Positions 9,312 to 20,830 of a stretch of 64,000 nucleotides of DNA are shown here, one piece after another. The stretch spans positions 1-64,000 of the forward strand of contig JAQWIL010000009.1 of assembly GCA_029248885.1 (NCBI GenBank). Reading direction: 5' to 3'. The notes beneath the pieces are model-generated. The model worked only from the letters and a program-made list of their open reading frames with translations, made no database searches and was not told where the DNA came from. Each line of letters opens with the position of its first letter. The first letter of the stretch is position 1. The DNA is from Flavobacteriaceae bacterium. GTDB taxonomy: Bacteria > Bacteroidota > Bacteroidia > Flavobacteriales > Flavobacteriaceae. A program made the translations under genes and the position numbers.

Positions 9312-10700
9312 TCAATCAAAAAAGAATCGAAAACGCTCTTGGTCTTTATTCATAAATTCGATTTCATAAATTTCGTTTTCCTCAATTTTTTTCAAATCAT
9401 CAGTTGACTCAATCACTGTACCATTGATAGATTGTATCAAAATGCCCTGACCGATACCTCGCCTGCGTAAACGTTCGTTGCGATTACTAGCAATTTTTAC
9501 CCCTTTTTTCACCCCAAAACGATCTGCTTCATCAGTAGTTAGGTCTTTCAAACGCATTCCAAAGTAATCGAAAAATGGGTTTGGCTTCAGAATAACCTCT
9601 GTTTTCATGGTGTCTCCATTTCGCAAATAAGTGACTTTGACTTTATCGCCAGGGCGTTTGCTGTTGAGATAGCCCGTCATGTCTGCAAACGAACTAACTT
9701 TGGTGTCGTCCACCCCGATAATGATGTCTTCAGCTTGTAGGCCAGCTTCTTTGGCACCCATGCCATCCTCTACAGAAGCGATATAAAAGCCTTCGGTTGT
9801 ATTGAGATTGTACTCTTTTGAAATCCGATCATTGAGCCCATTGCCACTAACGCCAAGGAGTGCCTTTTGAACGCCTCCATGCTCAATAATATCTTCATAA
9901 ACTTTACGTGCGATATTACTCGGGACCGCAAATGAATATCCAATAAAAGTTCCCATTCCATTGCTTGTGATCGCCGTGTTGATACCGATCAAATCGCCAT
10001 TGGTGTTGACCAAAGCACCCCCACTATTCCCAGAATTAACTGCTGCATCGGTTTGTATAAAGGATTGGTTTGTTGCGTCATATGGGTTCAAATCACGTGC
10101 CTTTGCACTGATGATTCCAGCAGTAACCGTTGAGTTTAAATTGAATGGATTACCCACCGCAAGTACCCATTCGCCAATACGTGTTTGGTCAGAGTCGGCA
10201 AAACGTACATAAGGGAATGGGTCGTCTCCGATAATTTTAAGTACTGCAATATCTGAACTTGGATCTGTGCCAATCAAGTCAGCAGAAAATACACGGTTGT
10301 CATTGGTTGTGACTTCGATTTGGTCTGCATCTTCAATCACGTGATTATTGGTAATCAAATAGCCATCAGGAGAAACAATCACACCAGAACCCATACCGAT
10401 GCGGGGATAGGTTTTTGGTGAACTGTAAAAGAGATCCCATAAACTATAGGATTGTGAACTGCTTTTTCCCGTATTTGTAATGTGAACGACTGCGTCAATG
10501 GTGCGGTCAACGGCCACTGTGAAATCTGTATTTTCCGCAGAATCTCGAACCACGAGCGGCGATTCAAAGGCCGTTTGTACCATAGGCGTTGCTTGTTGGG
10601 TAACTATGATTTCTTTTGTCGAGAATGCAAAGTGATATGCGCCGATTAGAAGCGCTGTCGCACATATTGAAATGAAAAAGTGACGTATTAAAGAAGACAT
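9312..10700 (-). CDS. HtrA/DegP-family periplasmic serine protease
   Basis: A 462-residue protein with an N-terminal membrane/signal segment (about residues 5-26), a trypsin-like domain with the triad His120 (TNNHVIED), Asp150 (SSDIAVLK) and Ser226 (NSGNSGGAL), and two PDZ domains (about 275-365 and 380-460). DegP-type proteases degrade or refold damaged envelope proteins. A perfect -7 element (CAAAATTA on plus, 10717-10724) lies 16 bases before the ATG. It is divergent from dapF. Length and domain order match flavobacterial Do/DegQ-like proteins; which paralogue it equals in E. coli cannot be said. Confidence 0.93.
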   Translation of the reverse strand: MSSLIRHFFISICATALLIGAYHFAFSTKEIIVTQQATPMVQTAFESPLVVRDSAENTDFTVAVDRTIDAVVHITNTGKSSSQSYSLWDLFYSSPKTYPRIGMGSGVIVSPDGYLITNNHVIEDADQIEVTTNDNRVFSADLIGTDPSSDIAVLKIIGDDPFPYVRFADSDQTRIGEWVLAVGNPFNLNSTVTAGIISAKARDLNPYDATNQSFIQTDAAVNSGNSGGALVNTNGDLIGINTAITSNGMGTFIGYSFAVPSNIARKVYEDIIEHGGVQKALLGVSGNGLNDRISKEYNLNTTEGFYIASVEDGMGAKEAGLQAEDIIIGVDDTKVSSFADMTGYLNSKRPGDKVKVTYLRNGDTMKTEVILKPNPFFDYFGMRLKDLTTDEADRFGVKKGVKIASNRNERLRRRGIGQGILIQSINGTVIESTDDLKKIEENEIYEIEFMNKDQERFRFFFD

Positions 10701-10716
10701 AACGATTATTTTTTAA

Positions 10717-10724
10717 CAAAATTA
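10717..10724 (-). promoter_or_regulatory. TAnnTTTG element for the HtrA protease gene
   Basis: Minus-strand TAATTTTG, a perfect match to the Bacteroidota -7 consensus, ends 16 bases before the ATG at 10700. No good -33 TTTG is visible at the ideal distance. Confidence 0.55.
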
Positions 10725-10807
10725 GCAGATATCGTGCCATGTTTTCATTTTTTAACTTCGTTTTAACAACCTTTTTATCCATGGAAATTAAGCGATATAT
10801 TTACACC

Positions 10808-11587
10808 GTGAATATTCCATTTTATAAATATCAAGGCACTGGAAACGATTTTGTGATGATTGACAATCGCAAAGGGGAGTTTCTGTTTCAAGACCAACAG
10901 CATATCACTGCAATATGTGACCGACGTTTCGGTGTTGGCGCTGATGGGATTATTGTACTCCAAAATCACAATACAGCAGATTTTGTGATGCATTATTTTA
11001 ATGCGGATGGTCAGCTTGGTTCGTTTTGTGGAAACGGAGGAAGGTGTGTCGTTGCTTTTGCGAAGCATTTAGGGGTTATTGACAAGCAAACAAATTTTGC
11101 CGCTTTTGACGGGCTCCATGATGCCACGATCAGCGGAAACGTTGTTTCGCTTTCTATGCGAGATGTCGATCATGTACAGACGTTTCCTACACATACTTTT
11201 TTGGACACAGGTTCTCCTCACCATGTTGAGTTTGTCAAAGACACAAAGAATCTAGATGTACGCACACAAGGTGCATTGATTGCGCACAACGAAATTTATG
11301 GCGATGAAGGGACTAATGTTAACTTTGTAGAGGTCAACGAAGCTAAGGAAATTCATGTTCGCACTTTCGAAAGAGGAGTTGAAAACGAAACCTTATCCTG
11401 CGGAACGGGAGTTACTGCGGCTGCTTTGGCAGCGTTTTCTACGGATAAAGTCACAAATAGTAAAATTGAAGTTCACACACTGGGCGGTGTTCTGACCGTT
11501 TCTTTTACCCCTAGTGGCAAAGGTTTTTCAGACATTGTTTTAACTGGCCCTACAGAACTTGTTTTTTCAGGAACACTAAAGCTTTAG
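10808..11587 (+). CDS. dapF: Diaminopimelate epimerase
   Basis: A 259-residue enzyme converting LL- to meso-diaminopimelate for lysine and peptidoglycan. The two catalytic cysteines are in GSFCGNGGR (about residue 74) and LSCGTGVTA (about 197), and the substrate loop FYKYQGTGNDFVMID opens the protein. I choose the GTG at 10808 (VNIPFYKYQGTGNDF), which gives the normal family length; an ATG reading from 10784 or 10739 would add a non-conserved tail. Three bases separate it from mltG, so the two form an operon. Confidence 0.93.
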   Translation: MNIPFYKYQGTGNDFVMIDNRKGEFLFQDQQHITAICDRRFGVGADGIIVLQNHNTADFVMHYFNADGQLGSFCGNGGRCVVAFAKHLGVIDKQTNFAAFDGLHDATISGNVVSLSMRDVDHVQTFPTHTFLDTGSPHHVEFVKDTKNLDVRTQGALIAHNEIYGDEGTNVNFVEVNEAKEIHVRTFERGVENETLSCGTGVTAAALAAFSTDKVTNSKIEVHTLGGVLTVSFTPSGKGFSDIVLTGPTELVFSGTLKL

Positions 11588-11590
11588 TCA

Positions 11591-12625
11591 ATGCTACAGT
11601 CCATAAAACGTACTATCCGATTTGCGCTGGTTGGCACGGGTGCCATCTTTATCTCACTATTGTCCGTTTTTTATTTTCCCAATACAAAAGTTACAGATTC
11701 GAGTCAATCGATTTTTGTCCCCTCTGGCACATCATTTGCAACATTAAAAGGGATATTGGAGCCCCATTTGAGAAGTACAGTCACGTTTTCATTGGCTGCA
11801 AAAGCCAAGCGGTTTGACACCCCTCGTATTGGACATTTTGTACTGAAACCCAATATGGGGAATCAGCAAATCATCAACGCCCTGCGTTCTGGAAACACAC
11901 CCATTCAAGTTGTGTTTAACAACCAGCAAACCATCGCGCATCTTGCCGGTCGTGTTGCAGAGCAATTGGAGTTGGACAGTTTGTCTTTAAATAAGGAAAT
12001 AGAGAGTCCGTATTTTATGGAGTCCGTAAACTTAAACCGCGAAGAATTGTTGAGTTTGTTCTTGCCAAATTCTTATGAAATGTATTGGAATATTTCTGCT
12101 GCTGAATTTTGTCAGCGTATGAAAAGGGAAAATGATTTGTTTTGGAATGAGAGCAGAGAATCTAAACGGAAACGACTTAAAATGAGTCGTGCTGAGGTAA
12201 TCACACTAGCGGCTATTGTGAACGAAGAATCACGAAAAGTGGATGAACGCCCTCGTGTAGCAGGGGTTTATCTCAACCGTTTGCGCAGAGGAATGAAGTT
12301 GCAAGCTGACCCAACAGTTGTCTATGCGATGAAACGTCAAACCAATGATTTTGACTTGATAGTTCGAAGGGTATTGTATAAAGATTTGGAAATCAAATCG
12401 CCCTATAACACCTATAAATATCCCGGATTACCTCCCGGGCCAATCACCATGCCAGATATTAGTTCGGTTGATGCTGTGCTGAATGCCGAATCCCATAGTT
12501 ACCTCTTTTTTGTTGTTGATCCCAAAAATCCAGGGTATCATTTATTTGCGAGCACATACAACGAGCACCTCGCTTACCGAAAAGTGTATGTACGCTGGTT
12601 GAATGAAAATCGGATTATGCGCTAG
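11591..12625 (+). CDS. mltG: Endolytic murein transglycosylase MltG (YceG)
   Basis: A 344-residue inner-membrane protein: one N-terminal transmembrane helix (about residues 9-29), a LysM-like region, then the YceG catalytic domain with AAIVNEESRK (catalytic Glu) and the conserved GVYLNRLRRGMKLQADPTVVYA and SPYNTYKYPGLPPGPI. It cleaves nascent glycan strands and sets their length. It follows dapF by three bases. The 3' end overlaps the convergent methylase gene by 11 bp, with no terminator between them. Confidence 0.92.
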   Translation: MLQSIKRTIRFALVGTGAIFISLLSVFYFPNTKVTDSSQSIFVPSGTSFATLKGILEPHLRSTVTFSLAAKAKRFDTPRIGHFVLKPNMGNQQIINALRSGNTPIQVVFNNQQTIAHLAGRVAEQLELDSLSLNKEIESPYFMESVNLNREELLSLFLPNSYEMYWNISAAEFCQRMKRENDLFWNESRESKRKRLKMSRAEVITLAAIVNEESRKVDERPRVAGVYLNRLRRGMKLQADPTVVYAMKRQTNDFDLIVRRVLYKDLEIKSPYNTYKYPGLPPGPITMPDISSVDAVLNAESHSYLFFVVDPKNPGYHLFASTYNEHLAYRKVYVRWLNENRIMR

Positions 12626-13337
12626 GTCGCAAAAACAAAAAAACACTTGGCCGTTTGTGAAGTTCGAGTTGGCTTGTTTTCCAATCTTTCACTGTTTTTG
12701 TATGGATAACCTCAGTTGGTAAACTCAAATCACATGCCACACTGAGTAGGGTGTTTGGCGATAAATGGTTGATCAACAATTCAAAACAACGGCTGTTTCG
12801 ATATGGTGTTTCTATAAAAACTTGGGTTTGATTGTTGCTGTATGAAAGACGCTCAAAGTTTTTGATGGCTTGTTTACATGCCTGTTTATCAATCGGAAGA
12901 TATCCGTTGAATGCAAACTGTTGGCCATTGAGTCCAGAGGCCATCAGTGCCAGAAGAATCGAAGAGGGTCCTACAAATGGGCGAACTATAATCTTAGATT
13001 GGTGTGCCAGAAGCACCAAATCGGCACCGGGATCAGCTACCCCTGGACAGCCAGCATCTGTGATAAGGGCCATGTTATGACCAGACAAACACGGGCTGAG
13101 CATCTCCAACAATTCCTGTCGAGTGGTGTGTTTGTTTAGGGACTGCACATGCAGTTCATTCTGAGATTTTTCAGGACACCATCGCTTGATATACGCACGA
13201 CCAATTTTTTCTTTTTCAAAAACAAAATGATGAGTGGCATCAATGATGTCACGAATGGAATGTGACATCACATTTTCAGGTGAAATATAACCAAGTGTAT
13301 TTGGAATTAGAAATAGTTTACCAATGGCTTTATTCAT
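12615..13337 (-). CDS. Tetrapyrrole-methylase-family SAM-dependent methyltransferase (RsmI-like paralogue)
   Basis: A 240-residue protein of the SAM methylase fold. It keeps LITDAGCPGVADPGADLVLLAH and VGPSSILLALMASGLNG, which are the SAM-binding loops of RsmI, but the N-terminus reads LFLIPNTLG instead of the canonical LYLVATPIGN, and the C-terminal RsmI extension is absent. This is the shorter, second COG0313 type found in Bacteroidota; the methylation target is uncertain. The start is the ATG at 13337, overlapping the end of the phosphatase gene by 8 bp; the longer frame needs a TTG. It is the third gene of the dnaA operon. Confidence 0.8.
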   Translation of the reverse strand: MNKAIGKLFLIPNTLGYISPENVMSHSIRDIIDATHHFVFEKEKIGRAYIKRWCPEKSQNELHVQSLNKHTTRQELLEMLSPCLSGHNMALITDAGCPGVADPGADLVLLAHQSKIIVRPFVGPSSILLALMASGLNGQQFAFNGYLPIDKQACKQAIKNFERLSYSNNQTQVFIETPYRNSRCFELLINHLSPNTLLSVACDLSLPTEVIHTKTVKDWKTSQLELHKRPSVFLFLRPSA

Positions 13338-13788
13338 GGTTTTGTTTCCATTGTTCTGCAATGCGATGGCATGCCGTTTTTACAAGATCAAAAACGTTCT
13401 GGAACCCCTCATCGTCCCCGTAATACGGATCGGGTACAGGACGCATTCCCATGCCAGCAGCTTCACAAAGCAGTTCAACTTTGTCAATGTCATCCTGGCG
13501 GTTTGCTTTTGCAATCACGTCTCTGTAGTTCTGTCGATCCATAACGAAGATGTGATCAAATTCGGTAAAGTCATTGTACTGAAACTGACGCGCACTTTGG
13601 TAGCGAATGTCAATCCCGTTGTCATGGGCAACTCGAATGGATCGTGAGTCGGGTGGACTGCCAATATGATAGGAGCCAGTACCAGCCGAATCCACAAAAT
13701 AGTGGGGTAATGTTTCAGCCATGATTCCATGGGCGAGTGGGGAACGACAGATGTTTCCCAAGCAGACCATAAGGATTCGCTTGGACAT
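13330..13788 (-). CDS. Low-molecular-weight protein-tyrosine-phosphatase
   Basis: A 152-residue protein with the P-loop VCLGNICRSPLA (catalytic Cys and Arg of C-x5-R-S, residues about 9-16) and the general-acid aspartate loop VPDPYYGDDEGF (about 121-132). Such phosphatases dephosphorylate tyrosine kinases or arginine/tyrosine-phosphorylated proteins; the partner is unknown. It lies five bases downstream of dnaA and overlaps the methylase gene, an arrangement also found beside dnaA in other flavobacteria as I recall. Confidence 0.92.
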   Translation of the reverse strand: MSKRILMVCLGNICRSPLAHGIMAETLPHYFVDSAGTGSYHIGSPPDSRSIRVAHDNGIDIRYQSARQFQYNDFTEFDHIFVMDRQNYRDVIAKANRQDDIDKVELLCEAAGMGMRPVPDPYYGDDEGFQNVFDLVKTACHRIAEQWKQNHE

Positions 13789-13793
13789 GGAGT

Positions 13794-15221
13794 TTAGTTC
13801 GAGAATTTCTTTGTCAGGTCTTCTACGTACTTACGGAATTGCTTATCTGTGAAGGCGAGGTTATCGACCGTTTTACAAGCGTGCAGAACAGTGGCATGAT
13901 CCCGATGTCCAATTTGTTGACCGATATTTGCGAGCGATGCTTTGGTGAGTTTTTTTGCAAAAAACATTGCCAATTGACGTGCTTGAACAATATGACGTTT
14001 CCGGGTTTTGGACTGTAGTGTAGTCACATCCATTTGGAAATAATCTGAAACTACCTTTTGGATATAGTCAATAGAAATTTCACGCTTGGTGTTTCTCACA
14101 AATTTCTCAACTACTCGTTTGGCAAGCTCAAGAGTCACTTCGAGTTTATTAAAAGACGATTGAGCGATTAACGAAATAATAGCCCCTTCAAGCTCACGTA
14201 TATTTGTTTTGACTGATTTGGCAACATAAGAAATGATTTCGTCTGAAAGCTCAACCCCGTCTCTATATAATTTGTTTTTTAAAATCGAAACGCGTGTTTC
14301 ATAATCGGGTTTTTGAAGCTCCGCCGAAAGCCCCCACTTAAAGCGAGAGAGTAAACGCTGCTCAATGTCTTGCATGTCGACAGGCGCTTTATCGGAAGTG
14401 AGTATGACTTGTTTTCCGTTTTGGTGTAAATGATTGAATATATGAAAAAAGACATCTTGCGTTCCGGACTTTCCTGAAAAAAACTGTACGTCATCAATGA
14501 TTAATACATCAATTAGTTGGTAGAAGTGAATGAAGTCATTTCTATTGTTTTTCTTTATGGCATCAATGTATTGCTGCGTAAATTTTTCGGCTGAAATATA
14601 GAGTACAGTTTTTTCAGGATAATTTTCTTTGACTTGAACCCCGATAGCGTGTGCGAGGTGAGTCTTCCCAAGTCCAACTCCTCCAAAAATGAGAAGGGGA
14701 TTAAATGAAGTACCACCAGGACGATTCGCTACAGCAATTCCAGCGGAACGAGCAAGTCGATTGGAGTCACCTTCTAAGAAGCTATCAAAATTATAGCTCG
14801 CGTTTAATTGGGACTCAATTTTTAAGTTGCGAATCCCTGGAATGATAAACGGGTTTTTGAGCTCCGATGTCTGTCCTTGACTTGGGGCTTCAATGTTTTG
14901 CGTGTGAATTCCTGTGCGGCTGCTACTTGGGATTTTTTGCGTAAAAGGCAACTTACTCCCATAGGTATTCTCCATACGTATAATGTATACCAAGCGACCA
15001 TCATCTCCAAGCTCTTTGTGGAGAGCGGTTTTTAGGATTTTGATGTAGTGTTCCTCAATCCACTCGTAAAAGAATTTGCTAGGAACCTCGATATTGAGGG
15101 CATTATCTTTCAGCTTGACAGGAACGATAGGATTAAACCAAGTTTTGAATGCTTGAGGGTCAATATTATCCCCAACGAAGCTCAAGCATTTTTTCCAAAC
15201 AGATTCAGCAGTTTGCTGCAT
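13794..15221 (-). CDS. dnaA: Chromosomal replication initiator protein DnaA
   Basis: A 475-residue initiator. Domain I is about residues 1-80, a linker follows, and the AAA+ domain has Walker A GGVGLGKTHLAHAI (about 178) and Walker B VLIIDDVQFFSGK. Domain IV ends with the DNA-binding signature GHRDHATVLHACKTV (about 435-450). DnaA opens oriC and loads the helicase. It heads a minus-strand operon with the tyrosine phosphatase and the methylase. The 194-bp AT-rich space upstream, with a divergent thioesterase, is the probable origin region. Confidence 0.97.
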   Translation of the reverse strand: MQQTAESVWKKCLSFVGDNIDPQAFKTWFNPIVPVKLKDNALNIEVPSKFFYEWIEEHYIKILKTALHKELGDDGRLVYIIRMENTYGSKLPFTQKIPSSSRTGIHTQNIEAPSQGQTSELKNPFIIPGIRNLKIESQLNASYNFDSFLEGDSNRLARSAGIAVANRPGGTSFNPLLIFGGVGLGKTHLAHAIGVQVKENYPEKTVLYISAEKFTQQYIDAIKKNNRNDFIHFYQLIDVLIIDDVQFFSGKSGTQDVFFHIFNHLHQNGKQVILTSDKAPVDMQDIEQRLLSRFKWGLSAELQKPDYETRVSILKNKLYRDGVELSDEIISYVAKSVKTNIRELEGAIISLIAQSSFNKLEVTLELAKRVVEKFVRNTKREISIDYIQKVVSDYFQMDVTTLQSKTRKRHIVQARQLAMFFAKKLTKASLANIGQQIGHRDHATVLHACKTVDNLAFTDKQFRKYVEDLTKKFSN

Positions 15222-15415
15222 TATTTGTCGTCTTAATATTTGTTTCTAAGGTTATTAGAAATGGTGCAATAGATAAAAAGTTTGAACGTAAACTTTGAAA
15301 CAAATATGCATGTAAAAAATTTGAAAAAAAAACTTTTTTGGTATTGAATTTTCAGAAACTTTTATGCATATTATAAACGCATTTTCTAATTTCGTTTTGT
15401 AAGAAAAAACTTATT
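15222..15415. other. AT-rich dnaA upstream region, candidate oriC
   Basis: A 194-bp gap between divergent dnaA and the thioesterase gene, strongly AT-rich with many A and T runs. It holds an inverted repeat AAAGTTT (15277-15283) / AAACTTT (15290-15296), two ATGCAT palindromes (15307-15312 and 15363-15368) and a near-palindrome TTTATGCATATTATAAA (15361-15377). Gene direction changes here: mostly minus to the left and mostly plus to the right. I do not see clear TTATCCACA DnaA boxes, so the origin call is tentative. A 7/8 -7 element (TAATTTCG, 15387-15394) may serve the thioesterase. Confidence 0.45.
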
Positions 15416-15820
15416 ATGTGTAAGAAAAAATTTGTTTGCCAATTGACAACTCGTTATGCCGAAACCGATCAAATGGGTGTTATTCACCACGGCATCTACG
15501 CAACTTACTTTGAACTAGCTCGGATTGAGTGGTTGCGGTTTCTCGGTTTGAGCTATGCCAAGCTAGAAACACAGGGAATTTTATTACCGGTATTGTCACT
15601 TTCAACAGAATTCAAACACCCTCTTTACTTCGAAGATCAAATCCAAATCGAGATTTGTTTGCAAAGCGAGCCAACCTCAATCATAGATTTTTCTTATCAA
15701 ATTTTTAATCAAGACAAAGTGCTTTGTACGACAGCCAAAACCCGTCTAGCTTTTGTGAATGCAGAGACTCGAAAAATCATGCGCTGCCCCGAAGTATTTC
15801 TCAATGCGCTAGGGGATTAA
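15416..15820 (+). CDS. Acyl-CoA thioesterase, 4-hydroxybenzoyl-CoA thioesterase (YbgC) type
   Basis: A 134-residue hotdog-fold protein. The signature TRYAETDQMGVIHHGIYATYFELARIEWLR contains the catalytic Asp and the H-x-x-Y-x-x-x-F/E-x-x-R helix typical of YbgC. These enzymes hydrolyse short acyl-CoAs, sometimes acyl-ACP, in the cytoplasm; physiological substrate unknown. It diverges from dnaA, and its last 20 bases overlap the end of ribD on the opposite strand. Confidence 0.88.
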   Translation: MCKKKFVCQLTTRYAETDQMGVIHHGIYATYFELARIEWLRFLGLSYAKLETQGILLPVLSLSTEFKHPLYFEDQIQIEICLQSEPTSIIDFSYQIFNQDKVLCTTAKTRLAFVNAETRKIMRCPEVFLNALGD

Positions 15821-16865
15821 CCCATTGCTTTAAAATATCTCCGTCAAAGGTTGTTGACGAGTTTGGTGTCCCCAAAAATGATTTCGTGTTTGGTGCACTA
15901 ATTCCGCTCCCAAATTTTTCTTGCCCTGTGATTATCCGAGTCTCATCCCATAATCCAGAATCGATAAAATGCTGAAGCGTGACGGAGCCGCCCTCTACCA
16001 AAATAGATTGAATCCCTTTTTGAAATAAAATGTTTAGAATTTGCTGTAATCCATTTGCGGAAAAATCAATAGATACATATTCAATATGGTCTTTCGTTCG
16101 ACTTTTTTTTGCAGTAAACACAATTACCTTTTGGTCTGGATTAAACACTTTCGCTTTGTGATCAACTTCCTCTTTTGGGTCAATTAACAATCGAATCGGT
16201 GAGGAGCCTTTGTATAGTCTAGTTGTCAAAGCAGGATTATCATCCAATGCGGTTTGTTTGCCAATCAAAATTGATTGCTCTTCTGCTCGCCATTGATGCG
16301 CTTTTGTTCTGGACAAGAGATTGCTTATCCACACTGGCTCGTTTTTCGTTTTGGTTTTGGGTGCAAGAAATCCATCCGCAGTCTCTGCCCACTTTAATAT
16401 AATGTAAGGGCGTTGTTTTTCAATAGTTGTGACAAATCGTTTATTTAATTTTCTACAGGAAGCAGTTTCTACTCCGACATCAACGCGTATGCCAGCATCA
16501 CGTAGTTTTTGGATACCCATTCCATTTACTTTTACAAAAGGATCCTGCATGCCAACAACGACATGGCGAATCCCACTTTGAATAATCAAATCTGTGCAAG
16601 GCGGTGTTTTTCCATGATGACTACATGGCTCTAGGTTGACATATAAAGTGGAGTCAGCTAAAACAGATCGGTCTGAAACAGAGTTGATGGCATGAACTTC
16701 GGCATGTGCTTGTCCAGACTTTTGATGCCAACCAGAACCAATCACTTGACCCTTATAAACGATTAACGATCCAACCAAGGGGTTTGGGTATGTGCTGCCG
16801 AGCCCTTGCTTGGCAAGGGCGATACATTTGTTCATAAATTTGGATGCACTCATACCAAATTTCAT
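15801..16865 (-). CDS. ribD: Bifunctional diaminohydroxyphosphoribosylaminopyrimidine deaminase / 5-amino-6-(5-phosphoribosylamino)uracil reductase
   Basis: A 354-residue riboflavin enzyme. The N-terminal deaminase has the zinc motifs HAEVHAI and PCSHHGKTPPC (about residues 52 and 78), and the reductase half begins near PYIILKWAETADGFLA (about 150) and ends with ILVEGGSVTLQHFI. I start at ATG 16865 (MKFGMSASKF); an ATG at 16853 is also possible, and the longer frame would run into the divergent acetyltransferase. Only 33 bp separate it from that gene, so there is no space for an FMN riboswitch. Other rib genes are not in the window. Confidence 0.94.
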   Translation of the reverse strand: MKFGMSASKFMNKCIALAKQGLGSTYPNPLVGSLIVYKGQVIGSGWHQKSGQAHAEVHAINSVSDRSVLADSTLYVNLEPCSHHGKTPPCTDLIIQSGIRHVVVGMQDPFVKVNGMGIQKLRDAGIRVDVGVETASCRKLNKRFVTTIEKQRPYIILKWAETADGFLAPKTKTKNEPVWISNLLSRTKAHQWRAEEQSILIGKQTALDDNPALTTRLYKGSSPIRLLIDPKEEVDHKAKVFNPDQKVIVFTAKKSRTKDHIEYVSIDFSANGLQQILNILFQKGIQSILVEGGSVTLQHFIDSGLWDETRIITGQEKFGSGISAPNTKSFLGTPNSSTTFDGDILKQWVNPLAH

Positions 16866-16898
16866 TGTACATTTAAACAACAAAAATAAGCTAAACAA

Positions 16899-17391
16899 AT
16901 GGCAAAAGACCAATGGGAAATTCGTTTGGTTCGTCAATCCGATAATCACGTCTTAGCTCAGGTGCTCAGAGAGGTGCTTATTGAAATGAGTGTTCCTAAG
17001 GGAGGAACTGCTTTTGCTGACCCTGAACTCGATGCAATCTTTGATGCTTATTCAGTAGAGAAAGCAAATTATTGGGTTGTTTGTCTTGACAATCATATTA
17101 TGGGGGGTGCTGGTATTGCCCCTTTGCGTGAGGGTCCGAGTGGGTATTGTGAGCTACAGAAAATGTATTTTCTTCCCGAAGCAAGAGGGAAGGGGTTGGG
17201 GAATCAAATGATTCAAAAATGCCTGAAACAAGCCAAGTCTTTTGGCTTTACATATTGCTATCTAGAAACCATGCCAAATATGGTTAATGCGCAAAAGTTA
17301 TACAAAAAATGGGGATTCACCTATATCGACCACTCCCTAGGAAATACAGGTCATTGCTCATGCCCGGTTTGGATGGTTAAATCCCTTTACG

Positions 17392-17402
<11 letters not shown>
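16899..17402 (+). CDS. GNAT family N-acetyltransferase
   Basis: A 167-residue acetyltransferase. The acetyl-CoA pyrophosphate-binding motif A is LQKMYFLPEARGKGLGNQMIQKCL (Arg/Gln-x-x-Gly-x-Gly/Ala), and the fold's strand 6-7 end is MVNAQKLYKKWGF. Substrate unknown; the sequence resembles small-molecule acetyltransferases of the YitI/PhnO-like type. The last 11 bases overlap the start of prmC, so they are one transcript. Confidence 0.85.
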
Positions 17403-20234
<2,832 letters not shown>

Positions 20235-20307
20235 TGTTACAAATAAAACATTTTGTGTACATTTTAAAAAAGAATGATAAATTGCATATTTAGAATTCGG
20301 GATTGAT

Positions 20308-20315
20308 TAATTTAG
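20308..20315 (+). promoter_or_regulatory. Possible -7 element for the DUF6913-dapA operon
   Basis: TAATTTAG is seven of eight to TAnnTTTG and ends 11 bases before the ATG at 20327. It lies in the 92-bp ligA-DUF6913 gap, where I see no terminator. Confidence 0.35.
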
Positions 20316-20326
20316 CCCCCCAAAAT

Positions 20327-20830
20327 ATGTTTAGAAAACGAATTGTTGAAAAGGCCTTAACCGAGCTGTCTCACCGAACGATGGTTAAACCAGAGTCCGT
20401 TCGTTCCGTTGCGTGCCTTATTGATCTCAACATTTTGGTAGATATGGACTTAGACAGCTATATAAAGGAACTTTTTCAAATTCAAAAGAACAGTATTACA
20501 GCGATTTATTATGCGCCAAAATCATCTAAAGACTTGACTTTGTATAGCCCACAATTTAACAACCGCCATCTACATTGGGACGGAACACTCCTTCACCCTA
20601 TGAAGAAGAAAGTTTTGTCAAAAAAATATGATTTACTGTTTAATTTTTTTTCGAAAGACAATCTTGTTCTTCAATCAATATCCTCCCAAATCAAAGCAGG
20701 ATTTCGGGTTGGCTATGTCACAGTTGATCATCGACTAAACGATCTTATGCTTGGGGCAGAAAACAATACAGCAGACCAATTTTTTGGCACTTTTAGCACC
20801 TTTTTTTCTAAAATCAAAACAGATGATTAA
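20327..20830 (+). CDS. DUF6913 family protein
   Basis: A 167-residue protein that I recognise as the flavobacterial DUF6913 family found between ligA and dapA; function unknown. It is mixed alpha/beta with no signal peptide or membrane segment. The central part KKKVLSKKYDLLFNFFSKDNLVLQ and the motif KAGFRVGYV suggest a cytoplasmic fold in which strands alternate with short helices. Start at ATG 20327; the longer frame begins with TTG. The stop overlaps dapA by 8 bp, so it is co-translated with lysine/cell-wall synthesis. Confidence 0.75.
   Translation: MFRKRIVEKALTELSHRTMVKPESVRSVACLIDLNILVDMDLDSYIKELFQIQKNSITAIYYAPKSSKDLTLYSPQFNNRHLHWDGTLLHPMKKKVLSKKYDLLFNFFSKDNLVLQSISSQIKAGFRVGYVTVDHRLNDLMLGAENNTADQFFGTFSTFFSKIKTDD

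Noticed and set aside
15222-15415. DnaA boxes in the dnaA upstream region
   Set aside because: TTATGCATA and similar words appear but none matches TTATCCACA well, so no box is called.
16866-16898. FMN riboswitch upstream of ribD
   Set aside because: The divergent gap is only 33 bp, too small for the aptamer, and no RFN motifs are visible.
20235-20326. Weak inverted repeat (ACAAAT / ATTTTGT) after ligA as a terminator
   Set aside because: The stem is short and AT-only; no T run follows.
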